The notes under the pieces were generated by a model. It ran no database searches. It was given only the letters and a program-made list of their open reading frames with translations, and was not told where the DNA came from. Shown here one piece after another: positions 7,989 to 15,270 of a stretch of 41,989 nt of DNA. The stretch spans positions 1 through 41,989 of the forward strand of contig RFFQ01000040.1 in the NCBI GenBank assembly GCA_003697105.1, written 5' to 3'. Made by a program: the position numbers and the translations under genes. The DNA is from Gemmatimonadota bacterium. Lineage in GTDB: Bacteria > 4572-55 > J002. How positions within the stretch are numbered: position 1 is the stretch's first letter; every line of letters begins with the position of its first letter.

Positions 7989-8690
7989 ATGAAATCGATT
8001 CCTCCCATCCAACCGACCTTAAGTGTGCCCCGCACATGCGGCTATTTTTCGGATCGGCAGTGGGTGTTTGAAGAATTCGGGTACGAGTTTGTTCGCCCGC
8101 AAGTACTCGATGAGTTATTGGCGGCAGGATGGCGGCATTTTGGTATCCATTTTTTTCGTCCGCGATGCCCAGCCTGCCAAGCCTGCCAACCGATCCGGAT
8201 ACCGGTTAAAACGTTTTCCCCCAGCCGGAGCCAACGCCGGGCACTCCGTAAAAATACGGATGTGACCCTAGAAATTGTTCCCCCCGAACCCCGCTTAGAT
8301 ACCTTTCATCTGTATGCCAGGCATAACCAACAGCGGTTTAAAACCAATGCTTCCCCCGAATTTTATCTGTGGGGATTGACCGACAATGTTTGTCAAACCA
8401 AGGAATTTCGCTATAAATTAAACGGGCGTCTGATTGCCGCCGGTTTTATTGATGAAGGTATTACCTCGCTTTCCTCCATGTATTTTGTATATGAACCACG
8501 CTATGCCAAGCGCAGTTTGGGGGTGTTCAGTATTTTGAAAGAAATTGAATATGCCCAAAAGACAGGACGAGAATATTACTATCTGGGGTATTACATCGAG
8601 GGGAACTCCCACATGTCCTATAAAAATGCCTTCAAACCCAATGAAATTTACGATTGGGAGACCCAAAGTTGGTGGGAATTCCTAGAGTAA
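7989..8690 (+). CDS. bpt: Aspartate/glutamate leucyltransferase or arginyl-tRNA-protein transferase (Bpt/Ate family)
   Basis: The 233-residue product transfers an amino acid from aminoacyl-tRNA to the N-terminus of proteins beginning with Asp or Glu, marking them for ClpS/ClpAP (N-degron pathway). Seen here are CGYFSDRQW near the N-terminus, the Cys cluster CPACQACQP with IRIPVKTFSPSRSQRR, and the GNAT-like C-terminal half with SSMYFVYEP and a GYYIEGNSHMSYKNAFKPNE stretch. These are hallmarks of the Ate1/Bpt family, and length is normal. Leu versus Arg specificity cannot be decided from sequence by eye. No Shine-Dalgarno is visible; the gene follows the HEPN gene by 9 bases. No clpS or aat is in the window. 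Confidence 0.9.
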   Translation: MKSIPPIQPTLSVPRTCGYFSDRQWVFEEFGYEFVRPQVLDELLAAGWRHFGIHFFRPRCPACQACQPIRIPVKTFSPSRSQRRALRKNTDVTLEIVPPEPRLDTFHLYARHNQQRFKTNASPEFYLWGLTDNVCQTKEFRYKLNGRLIAAGFIDEGITSLSSMYFVYEPRYAKRSLGVFSILKEIEYAQKTGREYYYLGYYIEGNSHMSYKNAFKPNEIYDWETQSWWEFLE

Positions 8691-8701
8691 ATCCCCAAAC
8701 G

Positions 8702-9493
8702 TTAGAGGTTAGCTTTCACGAATCCACCATCCACCAATAGCGATGTTCCCGTGACATACGATGACAACGTAGAAGCGTAAAACAACACCGCATTGGCAAT
8801 CTCTGCCGGTTGTGCCATCCGTCGCATGGGGATTGCCGACGTGAACATGGCGAGGGCTTCGGCTTCACTCACACCCTCGGATTTACATTTATCTGCCACC
8901 AGCTCTTGAACACGTTCGGTTAAGGTATAACCGGGGCAAACATTGTTGATGCGGATATTTTCTGCGGCGTATTCATCCGCCAATGATTTCGTCAAGCCAT
9001 GCACCGCCGGACGGATGACATTGGACATCAGCAAGCGCGGGATCGGTTGGTAAACGGAGACCGAGGTGATATTGACAATCTGTCCCCCGCCAACTCGCTG
9101 AAAATGGGGAATGACCCCCCGAATCAAGCGAATTACGCTCATTAGAGTAAGATCGACACCTTTTTGCCACTGTCCATCACCGGTAGCCATAAATGGTGTC
9201 GCCGGCGGACCTCCAGCGTTGGTCACTAAAATATTGATTTGATTAAATCTATCGACGGTCTGTTGGATCCATGCCTCAATTTGATCCGGTTGGGTGACAT
9301 CCACCGGTAAGGACCAAACGGTCGCACCGGTACGCTCCCGAATGGTAGAAGCGGCAGTTTCCAACCGCTCCGGATTGCGAGCACACATGGAAATTATTGC
9401 GCCGGCTTCGGCTAATTTTAACGCGCAGGCATACCCAATGCCTTGACTGGCGGCGGCAACTAAAGCCACTTGATTGGTTAATCCTAAATCCAT
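8702..9493 (-). CDS. SDR-family oxidoreductase, FabG-like subgroup without the YxxxK motif
   Basis: The 263-residue Rossmann protein has the SDR layout: VALVAAASQGIGYACALKL nucleotide loop, NAGGP (the NNAG motif), NITSV with the catalytic Ser region, PGYTLTERV and a C-terminal YVTGTSLLVDGG. At the position of the catalytic Tyr-x3-Lys it reads S-N-V-I-R (in LLMSNVIRPAV), so both residues are replaced. That is the pattern of a known subgroup of FabG-like SDRs whose coenzyme motif and catalytic tetrad both deviate. The start at 9493 is chosen for a strong GGAGGAG ribosome site 8 bases upstream; a longer frame exists but lacks such a site. It is divergent from ribD and convergent with the transferase gene. 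Substrate unknown. Confidence 0.85.
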   Translation of the reverse strand: MDLGLTNQVALVAAASQGIGYACALKLAEAGAIISMCARNPERLETAASTIRERTGATVWSLPVDVTQPDQIEAWIQQTVDRFNQINILVTNAGGPPATPFMATGDGQWQKGVDLTLMSVIRLIRGVIPHFQRVGGGQIVNITSVSVYQPIPRLLMSNVIRPAVHGLTKSLADEYAAENIRINNVCPGYTLTERVQELVADKCKSEGVSEAEALAMFTSAIPMRRMAQPAEIANAVLFYASTLSSYVTGTSLLVDGGFVKANL

Positions 9494-9582
9494 ACGTTCT
9501 GACTCCTCCATGTTTTTGTGTGTTGGCGATTCAGCGAATAGGATATCCAGTGTAACGTAACTCCTTGCAAAAGGCAATAAAA

Positions 9583-10704
9583 ATGAATCCGATTGATGAA
9601 AGCTATTTGCGAATGACGTTTGAACTGGCACAGTGTGCCAAAGGTCAAACATCACCGAATCCGTTGGTGGGGTGTGTAATTGTGAAAGACAATCAAATTG
9701 TCGGGAAAGGGTTTCATGCCCAAGCCGGAAAGCCTCACGCGGAGATAGAAGCCTTGCACATTGCCGGTGAAGCGGCAAAAGGGGCAACGGTGTATATCAA
9801 TTTAGAGCCATGCTGTCATTTTGGGCGGACACCCCCTTGTACACAAGCCCTGATCCGGCATGGGGTAAAACGAGTGGTGGTCGCTATCGCCGATATTGAT
9901 GAACGGGTTGCTGGCAAAGGGATTGCCGCCCTCCGTGCCGCCGGAATTGAAGTAGAGCACGGATTTTTGCAAGAAGAAGCCCGGCAATTAAATGAGGTGT
10001 ATTTGAAACATAAATCCACGGGTCTGCCGTTTGTCTTATTGAAATTGGCGATGTCACTGGATGGAAAAATTGCCACCCGCACCGGACATTCCCAATGGAT
10101 TACCAGTGAGACCGCCCGCCGTCAAGCCCACCGCTACCGGCACGAATCCGATGCCATTTTAGTGGGGATTGGCACGGTGCTCGCCGATGACCCCATGCTC
10201 AATGTGCGGATGGTTGAAAAAAGCACACCACACCATCCCGTGCGGATTGTTCTGGATAGCCGCGCCCGGCTACCCCTGACCTCCCAGTTAGGGCAAACTG
10301 CCACGGACATCCGGACGATTGTGGCGGTAACATCTAATGCGAATCCCGCGCAGATTGAGTCCTTGCGGCAACACTCGCTGGAGGTGTGGGAGTTTCCGGC
10401 AACATCAACGGGACAGGTTGCCCTGGAACCCTTACTCCGACGAATGGTAACCGATCAGTTATGTAGTTTGATGATCGAAGGGGGGGCACAGGTGGCAACG
10501 GCGTTTTTACAAGCCGGTTTGGTGGATAAAGTCGCGGCGGTGATAGCACCTATCTTAATTGGCGGCGACGGGTTACCGGCGGTGCATTCCTTGGGCGTGG
10601 ATACCGTCGAACACGCTTTAAAACTGGTAAACACGCGGTTTGAACCACTCGGCACAGATCTATTAGTGGAAGGGTATCTGGAGACAAAAAACGTCTCCCC
10701 GTAG
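9583..10704 (+). CDS. ribD: Bifunctional riboflavin deaminase/reductase
   Basis: The 373-residue enzyme catalyses two consecutive riboflavin steps: deamination of diaminohydroxyphosphoribosylaminopyrimidine, then side-chain reduction with NADPH. The N-terminal deaminase shows zinc ligands HAEIEAL and PCCHFGRTPPCT; the C-terminal reductase begins near LKLAMSLDGKIATRTGHSQWI and ends with MIEGGAQVATAFL. ATG 9583 is preferred over a TTG six codons upstream because family members begin close to the DESYLRMTFELA helix; the ribosome site (AAAAGG) is weak either way. ribD is separated from ribBA and ribH by about 4.6 kb and has its own terminator. No riboflavin synthase alpha (ribE) is in the window. 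Confidence 0.95.
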   Translation: MNPIDESYLRMTFELAQCAKGQTSPNPLVGCVIVKDNQIVGKGFHAQAGKPHAEIEALHIAGEAAKGATVYINLEPCCHFGRTPPCTQALIRHGVKRVVVAIADIDERVAGKGIAALRAAGIEVEHGFLQEEARQLNEVYLKHKSTGLPFVLLKLAMSLDGKIATRTGHSQWITSETARRQAHRYRHESDAILVGIGTVLADDPMLNVRMVEKSTPHHPVRIVLDSRARLPLTSQLGQTATDIRTIVAVTSNANPAQIESLRQHSLEVWEFPATSTGQVALEPLLRRMVTDQLCSLMIEGGAQVATAFLQAGLVDKVAAVIAPILIGGDGLPAVHSLGVDTVEHALKLVNTRFEPLGTDLLVEGYLETKNVSP

Positions 10705-10760
10705 CGAACTCCCACCACCACCATAAAGAAAGTACTGGCGAACGGAATCCGATAAACTAA

Positions 10761-10793
10761 GGGGTGAGTCAAAAGAATGACTCACCCCTTTTT
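10761..10793 (+). terminator. Intrinsic terminator of ribD
   Basis: A perfect 10-bp stem (GGGGTGAGTC 10761-10770 with GACTCACCCC 10779-10788), an 8-base loop and five T residues after the stem. It lies 57 bases after the ribD stop. The next stretch to 10990 holds only small imperfect repeats (for example palindrome GTTCCGGAAC near 10803) and no gene that I can support. Confidence 0.92.
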
Positions 10794-10990
10794 AAGGTAT
10801 CGTTCCGGAACATAATAGGTAAATTCTTCTGTGATATTGGTGGGAGAAAGGTCTCATCACGGGTTGAAACCCCGGGCGAATGGTGTTGAAAACCCATTAA
10901 CTGGATTTGGATATAAAATCGCCCCATGTTCAAATCCAAGGTCTGGTAAATCCCGTAAAAATATCAGAAGAGCTTGAAGAGCCTAAGGGT

Positions 10991-11275
10991 CTAATCCAAA
11001 ATTGCAAAAATGTTACTCTCACGAATAACCAAATAATCAACATCGTCCAGTGTAATTTTAGTATCACCATATTTGGAGTATAAGACTTTCTGTCCTACGG
11101 CGACTTCGACCGGAATATGGATGTCATTTTTGCGGCGACCGTTACCCACAGCGACAACTTCGCCCATTTGCGGTTTTTCTTTGGCACTATCGGGGATGAA
11201 TAAGCCGCCCGTTGTTTTTTCTTCAGTTTCGATAGGTTTAATCAGCACGTTATCATATAGGGGGCGAAAATTCAT
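10991..11275 (-). CDS. groES: Co-chaperonin GroES
   Basis: The 94-residue Hsp10 caps the GroEL folding chamber. The sequence is typical over its full length: FRPLYDNVLIKPIE start, the mobile loop TTGGLFIPDSAKEKPQ with the GroEL-binding hydrophobic triplet, GEVVAVGNG, GQKVLYSKYGDTKI and DYLVIRESNIFAIL. A GGAGGAG ribosome site sits just upstream, preceded by an operator and promoter described separately. groEL does not follow: the 286 bases downstream to ribD contain no coding sequence. groEL is normally in the same operon, so here it must be elsewhere or the gene is an extra copy. Confidence 0.97.
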   Translation of the reverse strand: MNFRPLYDNVLIKPIETEEKTTGGLFIPDSAKEKPQMGEVVAVGNGRRKNDIHIPVEVAVGQKVLYSKYGDTKITLDDVDYLVIRESNIFAILD

Positions 11276-11323
11276 GGTTACTCCTCCTTCAGTTTGCGTT
11301 TAACTTATTGATAATGTATTGAA

Positions 11324-11350
11324 TTAGCAGTCTAAATACACGACTGCTAA
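11324..11350 (-). promoter_or_regulatory. CIRCE-type operator (HrcA site) of groES
   Basis: TTAGCAGTC (11324-11332), nine bases, GACTGCTAA (11342-11350): a perfect 9-bp inverted repeat with the exact 9-base spacing of CIRCE. The consensus arms are TTAGCACTC and GAGTGCTAA, so there is one symmetric change (C to G) in each arm. The site begins about four bases after the expected groES start point, as usual for HrcA repression. Confidence 0.88.
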
Positions 11351-11360
11351 AGCAGAGAGT

Positions 11361-11389
11361 AAATTAGCACACCCGAACTTAAAATGCAA
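11361..11389 (-). promoter_or_regulatory. Putative groES promoter
   Basis: Read on the minus strand: TTGCAT (11389-11384), 17 bases, TAATTT (11366-11361). Both hexamers are only partial matches, but spacing is ideal and the predicted start point falls just before the CIRCE operator. Confidence 0.5.
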
Positions 11390-11418
11390 GCCTTTTTTAA
11401 ACACTCCTAAATCTGCCG

Positions 11419-11446
11419 TTGACTTTGCTTCGTAAAATGATAATAT
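11419..11446 (+). promoter_or_regulatory. Putative hisS promoter
   Basis: TTGACT (11419-11424), 16 bases, TAATAT (11441-11446). It would start transcription about 40 bases before the hisS ATG and is divergent from the groES promoter. Confidence 0.5.
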
Positions 11447-11494
11447 ACAGCGAATCTTAGAAACCCACAACTTGAAAATTAAGGAGTCGATGTT

Positions 11495-12856
11495 ATGGGA
11501 CGTGATGTTGTCAAACCCAAAGGGGCACGCGGTACGCGGGATTTCCTACCCGATCAGATGATCCGGCGTCAAATGGTTATCAATACGATCAAAACGGTTT
11601 TTGAAACATACGGTTATGAGCCGCTGGAAACACCCGCCATCGAAAATTTGGAAGTACTGACCGGAAAATACGGCGATGACGAAAAATTGATCTATAAGAT
11701 CATGCGGCGTGGCTTGGATGCCAATAATTTACCGCCACTCCATGAGATGGCAGATTTAGCTTTACGCTATGACCTAACCGTGCCACTTTGCCGGGTGGTG
11801 GCGATGTACCAACACCAATTACAATTGCCGTTCAAACGTTATCAGATCCAACCCGTTTGGCGAGCAGAACGCCCGCAAAAAGGGCGATACCGTGAATTTT
11901 ACCAATGCGATGCAGATGCGGTGGGCACGGCATCTATGTTGGCTGATGCCGAAACCTTGACCCTAATCCATGATGTGTTTCGGACGCTAGGCTTCAAGCA
12001 ATTCCGTATCCGGCTCAATAACCGTAAAATTTTGACCGGAATTGCAGAATATGCCGGCGTGGACGCTACCAAAGCGATGGATGTCTGCATTGCAATCGAT
12101 AAATTGGATAAAATCGGTATGGATGGTGTGATCGGGGAATTACAAAAACGCGGCATTGCTCCAACTGCCATTAATAAAATCATGCCTATTTTGGAAATTA
12201 ATGGCACTAATGACCAAATTTTAAACGATGTAGCCACCTTGTTGGAAAACACACCTACCGGCAGTCAAGGTGTCGCGGAAACACAGGAGCTTATCAACTA
12301 CCTGCAAGCGTTGGGTATCCCAGAAGCCAACTGCGGTATTGACCTTTACATGGCACGCGGTTTGACCTACTATACGGGTCCAATCTATGAAACCATTGTG
12401 GAGGAGCCAAATATCGGAAGTTTAGCCGGTGGGGGACGGTATGACAAACTGATCGGTATGTTTTTAGGACAGGACATCCCCGCGACCGGAATGGCACTCG
12501 GCATTGAGCGTATTATTGATGTGATGACAGAATTAGAGATGCTACCCCCAGCAAAAACTACGGTACAAGTGATTGTGCTCCCATTTAACGCGGAGGTACA
12601 ATTAGAGGCATTACACCTTATCCAAGAGTTACGAACGGCAGGTCTGAATAGCGAATATTACTATAACTTAAATGATAAAATGGGTAAAAAGTTTAAATAT
12701 GCGGGAAATAAAGGGATTCCGGTAGGGGTTGTGATTGGTCCCGACGAAATTCAGCAGGGAACGGTGGGAATTAAAAATTTACAGACCAAGCAACAAGAGA
12801 CCGTGTCCCGTACCAAAATGATCGCGGTTATCAAAAATATGCTGGATCGCGATTGA
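11495..12856 (+). CDS. hisS: Histidyl-tRNA synthetase
   Basis: The 453-residue class II synthetase charges tRNA-His. Visible signatures: GTRDFLPDQM at the start, motif 2 region FQIQPVWR-type (YQIQPVWRAERPQKGRYREFYQCDAD, seen across 11846-11920), the histidine-binding LTYYTGPIYE, and motif 3 GMALGIERI. The anticodon-binding domain follows from about residue 355 (VIVLPFNAEVQLEALHL). The GSLAGGGRYD stretch and length fit the HisS type found in Bacteroidetes-like lineages. An AAGGAG site lies 8 bases before the ATG. It ends 2 bases before the uridine kinase ATG, so the two are co-transcribed. Confidence 0.97.
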   Translation: MGRDVVKPKGARGTRDFLPDQMIRRQMVINTIKTVFETYGYEPLETPAIENLEVLTGKYGDDEKLIYKIMRRGLDANNLPPLHEMADLALRYDLTVPLCRVVAMYQHQLQLPFKRYQIQPVWRAERPQKGRYREFYQCDADAVGTASMLADAETLTLIHDVFRTLGFKQFRIRLNNRKILTGIAEYAGVDATKAMDVCIAIDKLDKIGMDGVIGELQKRGIAPTAINKIMPILEINGTNDQILNDVATLLENTPTGSQGVAETQELINYLQALGIPEANCGIDLYMARGLTYYTGPIYETIVEEPNIGSLAGGGRYDKLIGMFLGQDIPATGMALGIERIIDVMTELEMLPPAKTTVQVIVLPFNAEVQLEALHLIQELRTAGLNSEYYYNLNDKMGKKFKYAGNKGIPVGVVIGPDEIQQGTVGIKNLQTKQQETVSRTKMIAVIKNMLDRD

Positions 12857-12858
12857 CC

Positions 12859-13521
12859 ATGCCTATCTTGATTGGTATTGGAGGGGGTTCTGGTGCGGGA
12901 AAAACCGTTCTCGCCCAAGAGATTCAACGCCAAATTAGCCCATCATACTGTGTGATTCTCCCGTTGGAATCGTATTACCGGAATTGGGACGATCTACCTG
13001 AGTTCAACGGTTGGAAAAATTTCGACCATCCCGATGCCTTTGATCAGGATACATTAATATACCATTTGCGGGCGTTGTCTATGAACGCTACCATTCAACA
13101 ACCCGTTTATGAGAATCACCGGCGTATTGGCTACCGAACCTTTTCGCCAGCCTATCTCACTTGTGTTGTGGGGTTGCATATATTAAATTTGGCGGAGTTT
13201 CGAGCCGTTTTGAATCTGAACATTTATGTAAACACACCGGACCCCATTCGATATAAACGCCGGTTGCAACGGGCACGGCAGGAATGGGGGCTTTCCACTG
13301 AGCAGGCACGCCTCCAATATGAACAGATGGTCTATCCAATGTACAAACAGTGGGTTGAACCCAGCCAAAAGTACGCGGACGTGATCGTCTCCGGTATAAC
13401 ACCGGTGGCGGAAACTGCCCGACACATTCTGAAACGGTTGCAAAAATGTGACGCCAAAATACCACATTTGCAAATAAAACACAACATTGGCGGGAAATCA
13501 TACCCAGAAAATATAAATTAA
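12859..13521 (+). CDS. udk: Uridine kinase-like P-loop kinase
   Basis: The 220-residue protein has the uridine kinase order: P-loop GIGGGSGAGKTVLAQE, a LPLESYYRNWDDL segment (equivalent to the DSYY substrate loop), NFDHPDAFDQDTLIYHL, and the lid region YVNTPDPIRYKRRLQRA. It would phosphorylate uridine/cytidine for pyrimidine salvage. In most family members the substrate loop reads QDSYY; here it is LESYY, so specificity may be shifted. ATG 12859 is used; a TTG two codons earlier overlaps the hisS stop. The C-terminal 25 residues are basic and not conserved. Confidence 0.85.
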   Translation: MPILIGIGGGSGAGKTVLAQEIQRQISPSYCVILPLESYYRNWDDLPEFNGWKNFDHPDAFDQDTLIYHLRALSMNATIQQPVYENHRRIGYRTFSPAYLTCVVGLHILNLAEFRAVLNLNIYVNTPDPIRYKRRLQRARQEWGLSTEQARLQYEQMVYPMYKQWVEPSQKYADVIVSGITPVAETARHILKRLQKCDAKIPHLQIKHNIGGKSYPENIN

Positions 13522-13525
13522 CCTA

Positions 13526-13554
13526 CTGAAAAATAAAAACTTAACCAGTATAAT
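13526..13554 (+). promoter_or_regulatory. Sigma-70-like promoter for the structured RNA upstream of mce
   Basis: CTGAAA (13526-13531, 4 of 6 to TTGACA), 17 bases, perfect TATAAT (13549-13554). The expected start is near 13561, immediately before the first hairpin of the candidate RNA. Confidence 0.55.
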
Positions 13555-13560
13555 TACTGT

Positions 13561-13749
13561 GGTATGAAGGTTGCTCATGTATAGAGTTACCTTTTCTCCT
13601 CCCTAAACTTAAGGTGAAGGCGCGATAGTTGATTCTGGTTTAAGTTACAGGTTTTCCTGCCTCCTTTTCCTGTAAACTTTAACCCCTGTTTTCCGTTTTC
13701 CCCCTACGGAAACACCTCGACACCAGAATTCGACTATCGCGTTTTTTTT
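13561..13749 (+). ncRNA. Candidate structured RNA with C-rich loops, ending in its own terminator
   Basis: About 189 bases without a reading frame fold well by eye. Hairpin 1: AAGGT 13567-13571 with ACCTT 13589-13593 (inner CTC/GAG). Then the single-stranded TTCTCCTCCC. A long closing stem joins CGCGATAGT (13621-13629) to ACTATCGCG (13733-13741) and continues with ATTCTGGT (13632-13639)/ACCAGAAT (13722-13729), about 19 bp with one bulge. Inside it are AAGTTACAGG (13642-13651)/CCTGTAAACTT (13669-13679) and TTTCCGT (13690-13696)/ACGGAAA (13706-13712). Eight T residues (13742-13749) follow. Every loop is C-rich (CCTGCCTCC, CCCCC), complementary to Shine-Dalgarno-like GGAGG. It could be a free sRNA or a leader of the downstream epimerase gene (ATG 13784). 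I recognise no known riboswitch or 6S/SRP signature. Confidence 0.6.
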
Positions 13750-13783
13750 ATTTTATCTCATTATGTTATAAGGAGTTATGATT

Positions 13784-14197
13784 ATGGCATTTCTGAATAA
13801 AATCGATCATATCGGGATCGCGGTGCGAAGCATCGAGAACAGTTTGAAGCTATATGTAGATCAATTGAAGATGCCGTTGGTACACCGGGAGGATGTCCCC
13901 GAACGCGGGGTACGGGTGGCATTTACTCAAATCGGCGAAAGTACCATTGAATTATTGGAGCCAACACAACCGGAATCGACGATTGCAAAGTTCTTGGAAA
14001 AACGGGGGGAAGGTTTTCATCACATCTGTTATGCGGTTGATGATGTCAATGCAACCTTGAAAGCACTCGAAGCGGAAGGCGCCACATTGATCGACAAAGA
14101 AGCGCGTCCCGGTGCCGAGAACAAACTGGTGGCATTTGTTCACCCCAAATCGATGGGCGGAGTACTGGTCGAATTGGCGCAACCCATGCCCAAATAA
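13784..14197 (+). CDS. mce: Methylmalonyl-CoA epimerase
   Basis: The 137-residue VOC-fold metalloenzyme interconverts (R)- and (S)-methylmalonyl-CoA in propionate metabolism. It shows both halves of the fold: NKIDHIGIAVRSIENSLKLY with the first His ligand, ESTIELLEPT with a Glu ligand, EGFHHICYAVDDV with the second His, and GVLVELAQP at the C-terminus. ATG 13784 is chosen because it lies 8 bases after AGGAG (13771-13775); the ATG two codons earlier is too close. No mutase (mutA/B) or propionyl-CoA carboxylase gene is nearby. It lies 34 bases downstream of the candidate RNA terminator and is convergent with the tsaC/sua5 gene (2-base gap). Confidence 0.95.
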   Translation: MAFLNKIDHIGIAVRSIENSLKLYVDQLKMPLVHREDVPERGVRVAFTQIGESTIELLEPTQPESTIAKFLEKRGEGFHHICYAVDDVNATLKALEAEGATLIDKEARPGAENKLVAFVHPKSMGGVLVELAQPMPK

Positions 14198-14199
14198 GA

Positions 14200-14829
14200 T
14201 TACGCCAACCATTGTGAGGCGACTTTAACCGCTCCGGAACGTAAAATCCGGGGCGGTTTTTTCGTTACATCAATCACGGTAGAAGGCATGGCTGAAGAGG
14301 ATTTTCCGGCATCCAAAATCAAATCAATTTGACCATCAAGTTGGTCAAGAACATCGTGGGCAGTTAGCGGAGGCGTTTCTCCAGAGAGATTGGCACTGGG
14401 CGCAGTCAAAGGGCAATTGCAAGCACGAAGTAATGCTAATGCCACCGGGTGGGGCGGAATGCGAATCCCAATGGAATCGCCCCCACCCCGCAATATCGGG
14501 GAAACCGCCGGTTTTGCCGGAAAAACTAGAGTTAATGCTCCGGGCCAATATTCTGCCATGAGCGGCGTTGCACCGGGAGGGATCTCCGTGACAAATTCAG
14601 CCAGAGCATCTGTACTGGGGAGTAAAATCAGGATTGGCTTATTTGCGGGGCGATTTTTAATCTCAAACACTCGCTGGATGGCACGGTCATTCTGGGCGTC
14701 CGCCGCCAAGCCATAAAGAGTTTCCGTTGGGAAGGCAATCACTCCCCCATCTTGGATAATTGTTGCTGCCTGCGCAATGATATTCGGGTCAGGGTATTGT
14801 GGATGAATGCTTAAAAGAGGCGTGCTCAT
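14200..14829 (-). CDS. tsaC: L-threonylcarbamoyladenylate synthase (Sua5/YciO/YrdC family)
   Basis: The 209-residue enzyme makes threonylcarbamoyl-AMP from Thr, bicarbonate and ATP, the first step of t6A formation at position 37 of ANN-decoding tRNAs. Family marks are GGVIAFPTETLYGLAADA, the KNRPANKPILIL loop with conserved Lys/Arg, the TLVFPA strand, GIRIPPHPVAL and PLTAPSANLSGE. The short length with no C-terminal Sua5 domain fits the TsaC type. A structured minus-strand RNA with a strong terminator lies between it and ribH, ending about 95 bases before its ATG, so attenuation is possible. Other t6A genes (tsaB, D, E) are not in the window. Confidence 0.94.
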   Translation of the reverse strand: MSTPLLSIHPQYPDPNIIAQAATIIQDGGVIAFPTETLYGLAADAQNDRAIQRVFEIKNRPANKPILILLPSTDALAEFVTEIPPGATPLMAEYWPGALTLVFPAKPAVSPILRGGGDSIGIRIPPHPVALALLRACNCPLTAPSANLSGETPPLTAHDVLDQLDGQIDLILDAGKSSSAMPSTVIDVTKKPPRILRSGAVKVASQWLA

Positions 14830-14923
14830 CTCTCGAAATTCTCCGGCGTTGGCATTGACATATTCCGCTTATTAATCAAGCACGAACCTAAAATCCCTCA
14901 GGATGAAAGTCAATAACCAAACT

Positions 14924-14955
14924 AAAAAACCCCCGAAGTTTTCACTTCGGGGGTT
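14924..14955 (-). terminator. Strong minus-strand intrinsic terminator
   Basis: A perfect 12-bp stem (ACTTCGGGGGTT 14944-14955 with AACCCCCGAAGT 14928-14939), a TTTC loop, and on the minus strand a run of six T residues (14929-14924). It ends the candidate RNA that lies to its right and sits 95 bases before tsaC. Confidence 0.93.
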
Positions 14956-15067
14956 CATGGTGTCGCTCACCTTGTAGCAACAACAGGGGGCAGGTGACAC
15001 ACTGGTTAAGGGGGGGTCACCGTGTATCAGCTTGAACCGCCCACGCCCACTGTTACTACGATGTGAC
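14924..15067 (-). ncRNA. Candidate pseudoknotted RNA between ribH and tsaC
   Basis: This stretch has no reading frame but dense pairing (given in + coordinates). An outer stem joins GTAG 14974-14977 to CTAC 15056-15059, AACAG 14982-14986 to CTGTT 15050-15054 and GGG 14987-14989 to CCC 15046-15048. Inside are two interleaved helices: GGTGAC 14993-14998 with GTCACC 15016-15021, and GGTTAAG 15004-15010 with CTTGAACC 15031-15038 (one bulge). Loops of 5, 5 and 9 bases give textbook H-type pseudoknot geometry. The RNA would end at the 14924-14955 terminator. The strand is taken as minus because of the terminator and the GG-N10-GC element upstream. It may be a stand-alone sRNA or a leader/riboswitch of tsaC; no known class was recognised. 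Confidence 0.55.
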
Positions 15068-15078
15068 CTTTTCCTAAA

Positions 15079-15094
15079 GCGAAGAATATGCCAA
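15079..15094 (-). promoter_or_regulatory. Possible sigma-54 (-24/-12) promoter of the pseudoknotted RNA
   Basis: On the minus strand TTGGCAT-ATTCT-TCGC: GG at 15092-15091 and GC at 15080-15079 with exactly 10 bases between, the spacing required for sigma-54. The -12 part is TCGC instead of TTGC. The start would fall near 15067. No good sigma-70 pair was found at this place. Confidence 0.4.
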
Positions 15095-15117
15095 CTTTGA
15101 TAAATAACATAACCTAT

Positions 15118-15129
15118 TGTTATATAACA
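15118..15129. promoter_or_regulatory. Perfect 12-base palindrome, possible operator
   Basis: TGTTATATAACA is a perfect palindrome, flanked by AACC (15111-15114) and GGTT (15130-15133). It lies about 25 bases upstream of the -24/-12 element, where an activator or repressor of the RNA could bind. Confidence 0.3.
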
Positions 15130-15240
15130 GGTTACTACATTTTAATTTATCTAGTAGGACTTAAAAATGGGCATAACTCCCATAAAAATAAGCCCACGGA
15201 AAGTGTCAAATGGGTGACATTTCCCACGACAACTTTATAA

Positions 15241-15270
15241 ACCGCTTTTCAGCGATAATAAAAAAGCGGT
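15241..15270 (-). terminator. Inverted repeat after ribH, possible operon terminator
   Basis: ACCGCTTTT (15241-15249) and AAAAGCGGT (15262-15270) form a 9-bp stem with a 12-base loop, 56 bases beyond the ribH stop on the minus strand. The T-rich part is inside the stem and only TTATAAAG follows, so termination is uncertain. Confidence 0.35.

Noticed and set aside
10794-10990. Possible small gene or RNA between ribD and groES
   Set aside because: Only short imperfect repeats, no start with ribosome site and no stable long stem.
13561-13749. Cobalamin riboswitch before mce
   Set aside because: The B12-box and other conserved core blocks are absent, although mce belongs to a B12-linked pathway.
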